Source of the DNA: an uncultured Pseudogracilibacillus sp. | GTDB lineage: Bacteria; Bacillota; Bacilli; Bacillales; Amphibacillaceae | Assembly (NCBI GenBank): GCA_937974845.1 | Contig: CALJVC010000047.1 | Location: 1-47,582, forward strand | DNA: 47,582 nucleotides | Direction: 5' to 3' | Shown: positions 6,736 through 15,693 of the stretch, piece by piece | How positions within the stretch are numbered: the stretch's first letter is position 1 | Layout: each line of letters begins with the position of its first letter | The notes under the pieces: model-generated | Told to the model about the DNA's origin: nothing | The model's database searches: none | Seen by the model: the letters and a program-made list of their open reading frames with translations, nothing else | Program-made: the position numbers and the translations under genes

Positions 6736-8673
6736 TTATTTCCGACTAACCTTAGCTTCGATTTCCTCGACGATTTGTTTCTTAAACTCATCTATAGAAA
6801 GAACAGCTGTCTTTTTCTCTCCATAACGACGAACGTTTACTGCCTTTGACTCGACTTCCTTATCCCCAAGAACTAAAGCATAAGGTATTTTTTTCGTCTG
6901 CGCCTCCCGAATCTTATAGCCTAACTTCTCATCCCTAGTATCTATTTCTACCCGGACACCTTCTGCTTGAAGTTCCTCTGCTACCTCTTTAGCATAATCG
7001 AGATGGGCGTCGACAGAAACAGGAATCATTTGTACTTGTACCGGTGCTAACCAGGTTGGGAAAGCACCCTTGTATTCTTCGATTAAGTAGGCAACGAAAC
7101 GTTCCATTGTTGAAACGACACCGCGGTGGATAACGACTGGACGATGGTGTTCTCCATCCTGACCGATATAAGTTAAATCAAACTGCTCTGGCAAGTGGAA
7201 GTCAAGTTGAACCGTCGACAACGTTTCATCATGGCCTAAGGCCGTCTTGACTTGTACGTCTAATTTCGGACCGTAGAAAGCTGCTTCACCGATTGCCTCT
7301 ACATATTCTAAGTTCATTTCATCCATCGTTTCTTTTAACATTCTTTGAGCTTCTTCCCACATCTCATCATTATCGACATACTTTTCTTTATCTTCTGGAT
7401 CACGATAAGAAAGCCGGAAATAGTAATCGTCAATCGCAAAGTCCTTATACACTCTTTGAATAAGTTCAACGACCCGTTTAAATTCTTCTTTTAATTGATC
7501 AGGTCGAGCAAAAATATGGGCGTCATTTAAAGTCATCCCCCGGACCCTTTGAAGACCGGCTAAGGCTCCCGACATTTCATAACGATGCATCAGACCCAGT
7601 TCCGCAATACGGACCGGTAGTTGACGATAGCTATACAAATTGTTTTTATAAACCATCATATGGTGTGGACAATTCATCGGGCGTAAAAATAATTCTTCAT
7701 TTTCCATTTTCATCGGTGGGAACATATCTTCTTGATAATGATCGTAGTGTCCACTTGTCTTATAAAGTTCGGCACTTCCTAGCACCGGCGTATATACATG
7801 TTCATAGCCTAGCTTCTCCTCTAGGTCTACGATATAACGCTCAATAATGCGCCGAATGGTCGCCCCTTTCGGCAACCAAATAGGTAAACCTTGGCCGACC
7901 TTTTGTGAGATTGTAAACAGTTCTAATTCCTTCCCAAGACGACGATGGTCTCTTTCCTTCCGTTCTTCGAGCAATTGTAAATAAGCCTTTAGTTCTGATT
8001 CCTTTTCAAAGGCCGTACCGTATATTCTTTGTAATTGTTTATTTTTACTATCACCGCGCCAGTAGGCCCCTGAGATAGATAACAGTTTAAAGGCTTTAAT
8101 TTTACTCGTCGACGGTACGTGTACCCCTCGACATAGGTCGAAGAACTCCCCTTGGGTATATATAGAAATTGTCTCTCCTTCAGGAATATCTTCGATTAAC
8201 TCTAATTTTAAATCGTCCCCAATCGCTTTAAACTTTTCAATCGCTTCTTCTCGACTTACTTCGCTTCGGACGATTTCTAAATTTTCATCAATGATTTTTT
8301 TCATCTCTTTTTCTATACGTGGAAGATCCTCAGGTGTAATCGTCTCTTCCATATCAATATCGTAATAAAAGCCTTCTTCAATGACCGGACCGACACCAAA
8401 CTTAACATCCTTATATAAACGTTTGATCGCCTGCGCCATTAAATGGGCTGTTGAATGTCGCATAATTTCAATTCCTTCTTGATCACGGTAGGTTATTAAT
8501 TCAACCCTACCGTCCTCTTCTAACGGTGTTCGTAAATCGACTAGTTCTCCATTAAAACGAACGGCAAGGGATTGACGGCGTAAACCCGGAGAAATAGATT
8601 GCGCAATATCTTCTCCCGTCGTTCCTTTAGCAAATTTCTTTGTATTTCCATCTGGAAAAGTAATCGTAATCAC
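6736..8673 (-). CDS. thrS: Threonine-tRNA ligase
   Basis: Charges tRNA-Thr. The 645-residue product has the full bacterial layout: TGS domain (1-60), editing domain with MRHSTAHLMAQA (His73, His77), class II catalytic core with the zinc ligand region MNCPHHMMVYKN, motif 3 HRGVVSTMERF, and a C-terminal anticodon-binding domain. The start is a GTG at 8673, with AAGGAG about 8 bases before. A tRNA-sensing T-box leader precedes it. No terminator is visible after the stop; the infC promoter follows directly, so some read-through into infC is possible. Confidence 0.98.
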   Translation of the reverse strand: MITITFPDGNTKKFAKGTTGEDIAQSISPGLRRQSLAVRFNGELVDLRTPLEEDGRVELITYRDQEGIEIMRHSTAHLMAQAIKRLYKDVKFGVGPVIEEGFYYDIDMEETITPEDLPRIEKEMKKIIDENLEIVRSEVSREEAIEKFKAIGDDLKLELIEDIPEGETISIYTQGEFFDLCRGVHVPSTSKIKAFKLLSISGAYWRGDSKNKQLQRIYGTAFEKESELKAYLQLLEERKERDHRRLGKELELFTISQKVGQGLPIWLPKGATIRRIIERYIVDLEEKLGYEHVYTPVLGSAELYKTSGHYDHYQEDMFPPMKMENEELFLRPMNCPHHMMVYKNNLYSYRQLPVRIAELGLMHRYEMSGALAGLQRVRGMTLNDAHIFARPDQLKEEFKRVVELIQRVYKDFAIDDYYFRLSYRDPEDKEKYVDNDEMWEEAQRMLKETMDEMNLEYVEAIGEAAFYGPKLDVQVKTALGHDETLSTVQLDFHLPEQFDLTYIGQDGEHHRPVVIHRGVVSTMERFVAYLIEEYKGAFPTWLAPVQVQMIPVSVDAHLDYAKEVAEELQAEGVRVEIDTRDEKLGYKIREAQTKKIPYALVLGDKEVESKAVNVRRYGEKKTAVLSIDEFKKQIVEEIEAKVSRK

Positions 8674-8710
8674 TGCAGTTCACTCCTTAAATCTCTTCGG
8701 TTGCTTTTTA

Positions 8711-8978
8711 TACAAAATAAAAACACCCATCGCCTTGATACGTCAAGGGACGAGTGTTGATCGTGGTTCCACCCTTTTTCTCGATTCTATACGAATCGAC
8801 TTTATAACTCGGTATCGAGAGTTACTTCGCTACGACTTACTAAACTTTCGGTCATAGAGCTCCTAGGGGGTAATTGCTAGCGTGTAAAGGGGAAAGCTCT
8901 CAGCCAAGGCTTCCTTCTCTGTCTTCCACATTTCTAACAATCGTGTCCTACTCATCGCCTTTATTATCGATTTTTGTT
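8711..8978 (-). ncRNA. T-box leader of thrS (tRNA-Thr sensing)
   Basis: The minus strand shows the classic elements in order: GCGATGAGTAGGACACGA (8942-8960), GAGAGCTTTCC, a specifier loop, the T-box bulge AAGGGTGGAACCACG (about 8761-8778), then a CCTTGA/TCAAGG terminator stem within ACACTCG...GGGTGT ending in TTTTTAT (about 8716-8758). ACC at 8869-8871 in AATTACCCC is the likely Thr specifier. Together with the promoter this explains the 416-base gap between ytxC and thrS. Confidence 0.94.
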
Positions 8979-8984
8979 TATGAC

Positions 8985-9014
8985 ATTATAGCATAGAATT
9001 TCCATACAATTCAA
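8985..9014 (-). promoter_or_regulatory. Sigma-A promoter of thrS
   Basis: TTGAAT (9009-9014) and TATAAT (8985-8990) with 18 bases between, on the minus strand. The predicted start, near 8978, is just before the T-box stem I. Confidence 0.75.
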
Positions 9015-9089
9015 CGGTTAGCCCTTTACTTCTTATTCTATGTCAAAAAAAGAAGGAGGCTAAGGCGTGTACCATGCATATGAAAAAGA

Positions 9090-9920
9090 TTACTCTTCTA
9101 CTTTTATCCCCGGAAGTTGAAAGGCATCCTCAGATAAAAAACGCGCCCGTTCTTCGAAGATAGATAAAAGAGTAACAGTTTTTCCTTCGTTTTCATTACG
9201 ACCATAAATATAAAGTTTTTCAGGTAGTAAAGCAATGATAGGGGAAAGATTCCATTCATGTTCATCTAAGCCAAATAAGTAAAGAGGAGCCTCTGCCATT
9301 TTCTTTCTTAAAAAGGAACGATTAAGTAAAGTACCATACTCCGTGTAAAAACGAAAAGGCTCCGCTTGAACGATATGCAAGCTGCGACATTTCGGCGGGG
9401 CATGCTGTATATAACGTCGTAGTTTTTCGATAAAATATTGGTATTCTTCCTCCCGCTTCATCTCGTCGATGGCCTCGCCGACGATGTCTATCAATTGTTG
9501 GTGGAAGGTTTTAAATTGGAAACGTACGAAAGTCTCGAATTGAATATATATTGAAGTAGGAGCATGGAGCATGAAATGGTCGTGAATATTTTTATATAAA
9601 TAAGCAAATAAAGAGCGGGCTTTAAACCATTGTTTTACATAACAAGCATCTTGGAGCAAGCAATTCGTATATTCGATAATCCGTTCTATTTCTATAGGAT
9701 CAGTATAATAATAATGTTCTCTAGCGATTCGTTCAATTTTTAAAGGGAGCTCAACCGTAAGGTAGGCCGAAACGATGTAGGCAAAAAATTCTTCTTTTGC
9801 TACTTTTACAGTAATAACAGAAGGATGTCGCTTTGCTTGGTTTAATCCAATAGCTGAGGGAGAGAGTAGGGACGTTAATAAGCGGTAGGTGTCTTTATTA
9901 TACGTGTGGATTTTATGCAA
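9090..9920 (-). CDS. ytxC: Sporulation-associated protein YtxC
   Basis: A protein of unknown biochemical role found in spore formers beside dnaI and thrS. The 276-residue product has no signal peptide, membrane helix or catalytic motif that I recognise. It is rich in aromatic and basic residues (HYYYTDP, KPRRYI-like stretches) and appears soluble and mostly helical. The assignment rests on conserved position between dnaI and thrS and on overall family character. The frame reaches an ATG at 9941, but that codon lies upstream of a GGAGGT site; the TTG at 9920, 8 bases after that site, is the better start (MHKIHTYNKDTYR). Confidence 0.8.
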   Translation of the reverse strand: MHKIHTYNKDTYRLLTSLLSPSAIGLNQAKRHPSVITVKVAKEEFFAYIVSAYLTVELPLKIERIAREHYYYTDPIEIERIIEYTNCLLQDACYVKQWFKARSLFAYLYKNIHDHFMLHAPTSIYIQFETFVRFQFKTFHQQLIDIVGEAIDEMKREEEYQYFIEKLRRYIQHAPPKCRSLHIVQAEPFRFYTEYGTLLNRSFLRKKMAEAPLYLFGLDEHEWNLSPIIALLPEKLYIYGRNENEGKTVTLLSIFEERARFLSEDAFQLPGIKVEE

Positions 9921-9993
9921 AAATAATCGACCTCCATCCATAGAAATTAACTATCACTATATCCTATGGATGCTAGGTCGAAAACATGTTATT

Positions 9994-10929
9994 TTATTCT
10001 TGATTACGGTGATTTTCCCCACCTACATGCACCTCAGTACTCACTTGTTTAATCCGTTCCATAATGCGACCCGCCTTAACTTTTTCAATATCACCACGGG
10101 TAGTTTTCGCTATGACGACTTCTAATTGTTCCATCGTATAATTAGAAGTAAAAAAGACCGGTAAGTTTTCCATCATACGGTACTGTAAAATAGCTCCGAG
10201 AACCTCATCACGGAACCAAGCAGATAGGTTTTCGGCACCGATATCATCGAGCATAAGAACATCTACTTCTTTAAACATATTGACCTTTTCTTGGACACTG
10301 TTATCTTCAATACTCCCTTGAATTAAACGAACAAATTCCGGCATATAAATTAAAGTTGTTGAAATATTTAATTGTTGGAGTTCATTAGCAATAACCCCGA
10401 GGAAATAAGTTTTTCCAACACCGAAGGGACCTGAAAAATAAATTCCCCGCTTGGGCAAACCTTTTTGTGCCGCCTGTAGAAATTGATCGATTGCTTTAAC
10501 GGCTTCTGTCCTAGTTGCATCGACATATAAATGTTCCATACTCGCCCGTAAAATTTCCCGCGGCATGTGGATACTTTGAATAAGATTCCGCTTCGCTTCC
10601 CTTTTTTCTTCTTGGTGTTTATAGGCACACTTTTCATAAATCAAATGAATATCATTATTTACCACTTGCAATTTCGGCGTTAATCCTTTAACAAGATTTC
10701 GACATTCTTGTAAAGATGGACATTGTTCACAATTTTTCGATTGGGTCTTATATTCATATAACCGATTTAGGCGTTTTTCAATCGTTCTTTCTGTTAACTC
10801 TGGATGCTCCTGTAAAAATTGTTCAATGGAAGGGTCGGAAAGCACTTCCTGCCGTAAAGCATCATGGCGGGCTTTAAAATCTTTATTTTGTTTGAGCAAC
10901 TGATCTAAAGTTGTTTGTATTGATTTCAT
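9994..10929 (-). CDS. dnaI: Primosomal protein DnaI (helicase loader)
   Basis: ATPase that loads the replicative helicase DnaC onto DNA during replication start, together with DnaB, DnaD and DnaA. The N-terminal half has a Cys cluster (CEQCPSLQEC and YEKCAYKH) that binds zinc and contacts the helicase. The C-terminal half is an AAA+ domain with Walker A GPFGVGKTYF, Walker B VLMLDDIGAE and a sensor FFTSNYTMEQL. The ATG at 10938 touches the AGAGGG ribosome site, so the ATG at 10929 is preferred; it gives 311 residues, the length of B. subtilis DnaI. Downstream of dnaB with a 24-base gap. Confidence 0.95.
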   Translation of the reverse strand: MKSIQTTLDQLLKQNKDFKARHDALRQEVLSDPSIEQFLQEHPELTERTIEKRLNRLYEYKTQSKNCEQCPSLQECRNLVKGLTPKLQVVNNDIHLIYEKCAYKHQEEKREAKRNLIQSIHMPREILRASMEHLYVDATRTEAVKAIDQFLQAAQKGLPKRGIYFSGPFGVGKTYFLGVIANELQQLNISTTLIYMPEFVRLIQGSIEDNSVQEKVNMFKEVDVLMLDDIGAENLSAWFRDEVLGAILQYRMMENLPVFFTSNYTMEQLEVVIAKTTRGDIEKVKAGRIMERIKQVSTEVHVGGENHRNQE

Positions 10930-10953
10930 ACACTTCATCCCTCTTGTTTTTTC

Positions 10954-12273
10954 TTATTTACTTCGATACTTTTGCAAAATAGCAAGCATTTCTTTTTCTG
11001 CCTCTTTATCCTCTTTTGTCGGTTTAACCGGTGTCGCTTGCTCTTGCTTTCGCTTTTTAAACCAATCGGGAATTACTTCTGTAGTTTTCGAACCTTGCCT
11101 TGATTGCTTTTGCTGTTGCGCCGGTGCTTTCGACTGCTGTAGCGCAAATTGTACCGCTTCCCTCGCCGTTTTCAACTGGGCCCGAGACCAGTGACTTGCG
11201 ACCTTCTCCATGTATGGCCGTGATAGCATCATATTCGTCTTTAAAAGGGTAAAATGAATTAACACATTCATCACCGGCATCGGTAAGCCTTGCTGAATCA
11301 TAATATCACGAACTAATTTTAAATCTTGTTCCGAGGCTTGATGCCCATCAGATAGGTCTTCGAGTAATTGTTTCGGTGTTATCGTTTCGAATCGTTCTAT
11401 TAATTGTTCGAACTTTGTTTTCGGTTGTTTAGACTTTGCTTCTTGTTTTGACGGTTGGAAAGTAAGCTTTAGCTCTCCCTTCGGCTCCGCCTTCACATAA
11501 AGGTCATGACAGGCCGCCTTTAACTGTTCGATATCCAAGGTATGCTCCTCTGTCAAAGCCCAGAGAATAGCCTTTTCGATTTCATAGGTTTCTAAATCAT
11601 AAAGATTAGATAGTTGTGTAATGATTCGTTTATTATCTTCCGTAAAAATCTTTGCTAAAGGCAGTTGTCGCTGATGGAAGGATTGTTGCAACATAGAAAA
11701 ATCTACCTCTCGCAAACGCATCTCTGGCTTAGTAGGGATGCGGGGACTTTTGTCAACGACGGAAGGTTTGACATCAAAAGTTTCAAAAACATCGTGAAAG
11801 GAGGCTGTGATTGGTTGTCCCTTTTCCCCCTCTTCCTTCAGGGCATAAAAATTTTGTAATTGTTCAAAACGTTTACTACCTACATGTCGCTCTAACAATT
11901 GGGTTAACATATAATCGGTGAAAAACTCTTCAGGACTAAAGGGAGGGAGGAGTTCATAGGTAAACACTTTCCGTTCCTTTTCCATCTTATACGTCCGAAG
12001 CAATCCAATACCTTCCAGCTTTAAACGGGCTTCGTAAATCTCCCCTAAAGAGAGGTTAAGATGGTTCATGAGCGTATGGTGGGTTTGATAGACGTCCTGC
12101 GTCCCCACTGTTAACTCAGCTTCATGAACCAAAAGTTCATATAAACAGATCGCTTGAATCCCTATTAAAGGTTGGTATAAATGATATAAAGAAGCCTGGT
12201 AACGCTCTGGTAAACTCGCCTTCAACAACACACGAAAACCATCGACGGGTAAAAGCTCCCCGATATGCTTCAA
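10954..12273 (-). CDS. dnaB: Replication initiation and membrane attachment protein DnaB
   Basis: Gram-positive DnaB, a helicase-loading co-factor and not the E. coli DnaB helicase. It helps DnaD and DnaI place the helicase at oriC and PriA forks. The N-terminal region begins LLPVDGFRVLLKASL and contains YHLYQPLIGIQAICLYE, typical of the DDBH1 winged-helix domain. The DDBH2 domain lies around residues 300-390, followed by the WFKKRKQEQ region and a charged tail. The TTG at 12273, 6 bases after AAAGGAGGG, is preferred to the in-frame ATG at 12294, which lies upstream of that site within nrdR. At 439 residues it is somewhat shorter than the B. subtilis protein. Confidence 0.93.
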   Translation of the reverse strand: MKHIGELLPVDGFRVLLKASLPERYQASLYHLYQPLIGIQAICLYELLVHEAELTVGTQDVYQTHHTLMNHLNLSLGEIYEARLKLEGIGLLRTYKMEKERKVFTYELLPPFSPEEFFTDYMLTQLLERHVGSKRFEQLQNFYALKEEGEKGQPITASFHDVFETFDVKPSVVDKSPRIPTKPEMRLREVDFSMLQQSFHQRQLPLAKIFTEDNKRIITQLSNLYDLETYEIEKAILWALTEEHTLDIEQLKAACHDLYVKAEPKGELKLTFQPSKQEAKSKQPKTKFEQLIERFETITPKQLLEDLSDGHQASEQDLKLVRDIMIQQGLPMPVMNVLIHFTLLKTNMMLSRPYMEKVASHWSRAQLKTAREAVQFALQQSKAPAQQQKQSRQGSKTTEVIPDWFKKRKQEQATPVKPTKEDKEAEKEMLAILQKYRSK

Positions 12274-12286
12274 CCTTGTCCCTCCT

Positions 12287-12754
12287 TTAGTCATCTTTCT
12301 TCGGTCGATTGAGCAATTCTTTCAATTCGTCGAGAAAAATATTAATGTTATCAAACTGCCGGTAAACGGATGCAAACCTTACATAGGCTACCTCATCTAC
12401 TTCGGATAAACGTTCTAACACCATTTCTCCAATAGCACGGCTTTCCATTTCTGGTTCCTCCGATTGCCGAATCTCCTGCTCCACATCCCGTGCAATCTCT
12501 TCAATAGTTTCGATTGGAACCGGACGCTTTTCACAGGCCCGCATGAGACCACGAATAATTTTCTCCCGTTTAAATTCTTGACGCGTACCGTCACGTTTTT
12601 TAATGATTAATGGCGCTTCTTCCTTCCTCTCGAATGTACGGAAACGAAAGCCACAGCGTTCGCATTCACGACGCCGTCTGATTTCGTCGCCGTCATCATG
12701 GGGCCTTGAGTCCAGGACCCGGGAATGTTTATGGTAGCACTTTGGACATTTCAT
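12287..12754 (-). CDS. nrdR: Transcriptional repressor NrdR
   Basis: Zinc- and nucleotide-dependent repressor of ribonucleotide reductase genes. The zinc ribbon is seen at Cys3, Cys6, Cys31 and Cys34 (MKCPKC ... ECERC). The ATP-cone follows (about residues 46-136: PLIIKKRDGTRQEFKREKI...). The length is 155 residues, normal for the family. It heads nrdR-dnaB-dnaI; the nrdR stop lies just downstream of the dnaB ribosome site and start, so translation is probably coupled. Confidence 0.97.
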   Translation of the reverse strand: MKCPKCYHKHSRVLDSRPHDDGDEIRRRRECERCGFRFRTFERKEEAPLIIKKRDGTRQEFKREKIIRGLMRACEKRPVPIETIEEIARDVEQEIRQSEEPEMESRAIGEMVLERLSEVDEVAYVRFASVYRQFDNINIFLDELKELLNRPKKDD

Positions 12755-12808
12755 CGTTCATTTCAACTCCATTTAACTTCTACTTATTTCGTCCTGTTTA
12801 GTATCACT

Positions 12809-12846
12809 ATTTTAACACGTTTTACGAAAAATGAACAAACTTGTTC
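12809..12846 (-). promoter_or_regulatory. Candidate nrdR-dnaB-dnaI promoter with palindrome
   Basis: On the minus strand TTGTTC (12833-12838) and TAAAAT (12809-12814) are 18 bases apart. The palindrome GAACAA-2-TTGTTC spans 12833-12846 and covers the -35 box. It is an operator-like arrangement. It is not a proper Bacillus LexA box, because the GAAC/GTTC half-sites are 6 rather than 4 bases apart, and I do not recognise it as an NrdR box. The -35 is only a partial match. Confidence 0.45.
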
Positions 12847-12911
12847 GTTCTGTTATGAAAATAATCCTTCGACTAGACGACGACTAGCAATCGATTCCTT
12901 CCTAATCTTAT

Positions 12912-12952
12912 AAAAAAAGATGGTGGATTGTACAAGATACTAATCCACCATC
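12912..12952 (-). terminator. Terminator of gapB
   Basis: GATGGTGGATT (12919-12929) pairs with AATCCACCATC (12942-12952), followed on the minus strand by a run of seven U. It lies after the gapB stop and before the nrdR promoter. Confidence 0.88.
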
Positions 12953-12991
12953 CTCTCTATAGATACTGCTATAAAGACGTATATATGTGCA

Positions 12992-14002
12992 TTATGCTAA
13001 AGATGCACCGACAAGTTTCACTAGGTCAACGACTCTCGCAGAATATCCCCATTCGTTATCGTACCATGCAAGAACCTTTACTTTACGGTCCTCGATGACA
13101 ATAGTAGATAAACCGTCGACAATTGCGGAATATTCATTCGTTGTATAATCAATTGATACTAACGGTTCGTCGCTGTAAGTAAGAATGCCCTTTAAGGAAC
13201 CTTCTGCCGCTTCTTGGAAAGCCTTGTTCACTTCTTCTACTGTGACATCCTCTTTCACGTCTACAACGAGGTCCACTAATGATACATTCGGTGTAGGTAC
13301 ACGTAAGGCCATGCCGTGTAATTTACCTTTTAAGTGTGGTAAAACTTCCCCTAAAGCCTTCGCTGCACCTGTCGAAGTAGGGATAATAGACTGACCACAA
13401 GCTCGAGCACGACGGAGATCCTTATGAGGGTTATCCAGGTTTACCTGGTCGTTTGTATAGGCATGAACGGTCGTCATAAGACCATTTTCTACCGTAAAGG
13501 CATCGTCTAGAACTTTAACTACCGGAGCTAAACAGTTTGTCGTACAAGAAGCATTAGAAATAATCACATCTTCTTCTGGATTATAACTGTCATCATTCAC
13601 TCCTAAAACGATCGTGTTATCGACGTTTTTACCCGGGGCAGTAAGCACTACTTTCTTCGCACCGGCATCTAGGTGACGACTCGCTCCTTCTTTCGAGTTA
13701 AAAGCACCAGTTGCTTCAATAACAACGTCGATCTCATGCTCTTTCCATGGTAATTTTTCTGGCTCACGTGAGTTGCAATGTATAATGTCTTGACCATTCA
13801 CTCGTAATCCTTCTTCAGTAACTTCAATATCCCCTTCAAAGGTACCGTGGATACTATCGTACTTAATTAGGTGAGCTAAAGTCTCTGCTGGATAAGTAGC
13901 GTTAATTGCTACAACGTCTAAACTTTCATCTAAAATTGCTTGACGAAATACCATTCGTCCAATTCTTCCAAAGCCATTAATTGCTACGCGAGTTTTCCCC
14001 AT
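12992..14002 (-). CDS. gapB: NADP-dependent glyceraldehyde-3-phosphate dehydrogenase GapB
   Basis: GAPDH used in the gluconeogenic direction. The product has 336 residues, a Rossmann start VAINGFGRIGRMVFR, catalytic Cys153 (SNASCTTNC) and His180 (TVHAYTNDQ). At the cofactor position after beta-2 it has INAT (Asn34-Ala35) where NAD-specific GapA has an Asp (INDL), which fits NADP use and GapB. Other GapB-like stretches are NPHKDLRRARACG and LRVPTPNVSLVDLVVDVK. A perfect CcpN-type site overlaps its promoter, as expected for a gene shut off by glucose. In B. subtilis speD follows; here there is none. Confidence 0.93.
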   Translation of the reverse strand: MGKTRVAINGFGRIGRMVFRQAILDESLDVVAINATYPAETLAHLIKYDSIHGTFEGDIEVTEEGLRVNGQDIIHCNSREPEKLPWKEHEIDVVIEATGAFNSKEGASRHLDAGAKKVVLTAPGKNVDNTIVLGVNDDSYNPEEDVIISNASCTTNCLAPVVKVLDDAFTVENGLMTTVHAYTNDQVNLDNPHKDLRRARACGQSIIPTSTGAAKALGEVLPHLKGKLHGMALRVPTPNVSLVDLVVDVKEDVTVEEVNKAFQEAAEGSLKGILTYSDEPLVSIDYTTNEYSAIVDGLSTIVIEDRKVKVLAWYDNEWGYSARVVDLVKLVGASLA

Positions 14003-14038
14003 TACTATATCCTCCCAAATTATGTTACACAGTTATGT

Positions 14039-14067
14039 ATTATAGCCAAGAAACAGTATAGCACATA
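14039..14067 (-). promoter_or_regulatory. gapB promoter with CcpN-type operator
   Basis: On the minus strand a perfect TATAAT (14039-14044) has a poor -35, TATGTG (14062-14067), 17 bases upstream. TGTGCTATACT at 14055-14065 matches the CcpN consensus TRTGHYATAYW at all eleven positions. It overlaps the -35 and spacer. CcpN represses gapB and pckA on glucose in B. subtilis. The consensus is from memory. Confidence 0.7.
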
Positions 14068-14161
14068 ACCGAAAAAAATGTAGGTTTCGTACTTTTTTCT
14101 ACAAACTACATCAATTGTTGAACATTTACTTTTATAAGTCAACGAAACTTCTGTTACATTT

Positions 14162-14782
14162 TTATGTCTTTTTATCGTCCTTGGCTAGTATACCCCAATC
14201 GGTTAAAATATCGACAAGTTGCTGTTCAGAAGCTTCAATTGTGCCATTATTATCTATTACTGCATCGGCCCATTTTGCCTTCTCTTTAACATCAATTTGC
14301 GACCGAATACGTTGTAAGGCTTCCTTTTCAGAGATAGAATCCCTTTCTAAAATTCTTTGTAATTGTACATCGGGTTCAGTATAGACGACGATAACCTTTT
14401 CGACAAAGTGAGTTAACTTGCTTTCATAAAGTAAGGGAATATCGAGAACGACACAAGCTGCGTCTTCCGCAATATAGCGATCCCTTTGGGCTAGCATCTC
14501 TTTTCGGATAGCAGGGTGAACGATAGCATTCAAACGTTCTCTTTTGGTATCATCACTAAATACGAGGGCACCGAGCTTTTTTCGATCGAGGCTACGGTCC
14601 TCTTGTAATACTTCCTCCCCAAACGCTTCTACAATTTTCCGATAAGCTTCTTTTCCCGGCTCTACGACCTCTCTTGCAATGAGATCCGCATCGATAACCG
14701 GGATATTCCTAGCCTGAAACATTTTCGCAATCGTGCTTTTTCCTGTACCGATACTTCCGGTTAAACCAATTACTAATGTCAT
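14162..14782 (-). CDS. coaE: Dephospho-CoA kinase
   Basis: Last step of coenzyme A synthesis: ATP-dependent 3'-phosphorylation of dephospho-CoA. The 206-residue product has a P-loop GLTGSIGTGKST at residues 6-17, the family's DADLIAREVVEPG, the CoA-domain motif VLDIPLLYE and a lid region RDSISEKEALQRIRSQ. An AGGAGG site precedes the ATG by 6 bases. It follows mutM after 47 bases; in B. subtilis ytaF lies between them. Confidence 0.96.
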   Translation of the reverse strand: MTLVIGLTGSIGTGKSTIAKMFQARNIPVIDADLIAREVVEPGKEAYRKIVEAFGEEVLQEDRSLDRKKLGALVFSDDTKRERLNAIVHPAIRKEMLAQRDRYIAEDAACVVLDIPLLYESKLTHFVEKVIVVYTEPDVQLQRILERDSISEKEALQRIRSQIDVKEKAKWADAVIDNNGTIEASEQQLVDILTDWGILAKDDKKT

Positions 14783-14829
14783 AGGCTTCCTCCTAGTTTA
14801 CTATATGTCTTGATTCCCTTAAGAGTGCG

Positions 14830-15657
14830 CTACTTTTTTTGTTGACAAGTCGGACAAAAATGAGTGCCACGGCCTGCTACCTTTATTTTTTCTATCGAAT
14901 CCCCGCAGTAAAAACAAGGCTCCCCTTCTTGACCATAGGCATATAATTCCTGCTGGAACATTCCCATTTCACCCTGGCCATCAACATAGGAACGAATCGT
15001 CGTTCCACCTAGTTTTATAGCTGCTTCTAGAACGCTTTTTGCATGAGTATAGATACGCTCTACTTCCTCTTTACTTAACGAGTTCGCCCGGCGTTCGGGA
15101 TGAACTTTAGAAAGAAACAATACTTCATCGGTATAAATATTCCCTAAACCTGAAACAATCGTCTGGTCGAGTAGACAGGCCTTAATCGTCCGGCTTGTCT
15201 TCTTGAACCGATTTAATAAATAGTCGAGGGTGTAGGCTTCCTCGAAAGGGTCGGGACCGAGGGTTTGTAACGGTTTCCGTTGTAGTTCTTCCCCGATTGG
15301 AAACAAATGCATCGTACCAAATTTACGTACGTCTTCGTAACGTAAATCCGTCCCATCTTTCATGTGAAAGACGATATGAGTATGCTTCGTTAAAGTATCT
15401 TCTCGAACTTGTAGCTTATATTTACCTTCCATTCGTAAATGAGAGACGAGGACGTAATCTGTTAAGTAAAATAATAAAAATTTCCCGCGACGGCTAATTC
15501 TTTCAATCGTCTCATCGCGTAGTAAGATTCGAAATTCCTCCTCGTCCGGATACTGGACGATGTTCGGCCAATAGACCGAAACATCGTCGATTGTTTTTCC
15601 TAAAACAAGCTGAGATAATGTTTTTCGTATCGTTTCTACTTCTGGTAATTCTGGCAT
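14830..15657 (-). CDS. mutM: Formamidopyrimidine-DNA glycosylase (Fpg)
   Basis: Removes 8-oxoguanine and formamidopyrimidines from DNA and cuts the abasic site. After Met removal, Pro is the nucleophile in PELPEVETIRKTL, with the conserved Glu next to it. The beta-hairpin Lys is in ISRRGKFLLF. A helix-two-turn-helix has GLGNIYTDEVLF. The C-terminal zinc finger is CFYCG ... AGRGTHFCPTCQ. At 275 residues it is full length. It lies directly downstream of polA, a conserved repair pair. Confidence 0.97.
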   Translation of the reverse strand: MPELPEVETIRKTLSQLVLGKTIDDVSVYWPNIVQYPDEEEFRILLRDETIERISRRGKFLLFYLTDYVLVSHLRMEGKYKLQVREDTLTKHTHIVFHMKDGTDLRYEDVRKFGTMHLFPIGEELQRKPLQTLGPDPFEEAYTLDYLLNRFKKTSRTIKACLLDQTIVSGLGNIYTDEVLFLSKVHPERRANSLSKEEVERIYTHAKSVLEAAIKLGGTTIRSYVDGQGEMGMFQQELYAYGQEGEPCFYCGDSIEKIKVAGRGTHFCPTCQQKK

Positions 15658-15693
15658 TGTCTTAACTTTCTCCTATTCCTACCAAATTATATT

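Noticed and set aside
12833..12846. LexA (SOS) box before nrdR
   Set aside because: Half-sites GAAC and GTTC are 6 bases apart; the Bacillus LexA box needs 4.
14115..14384. Plus-strand 89-residue frame over the end of coaE
   Set aside because: Overlaps the coaE coding frame in antisense; no ribosome site and no recognisable protein.
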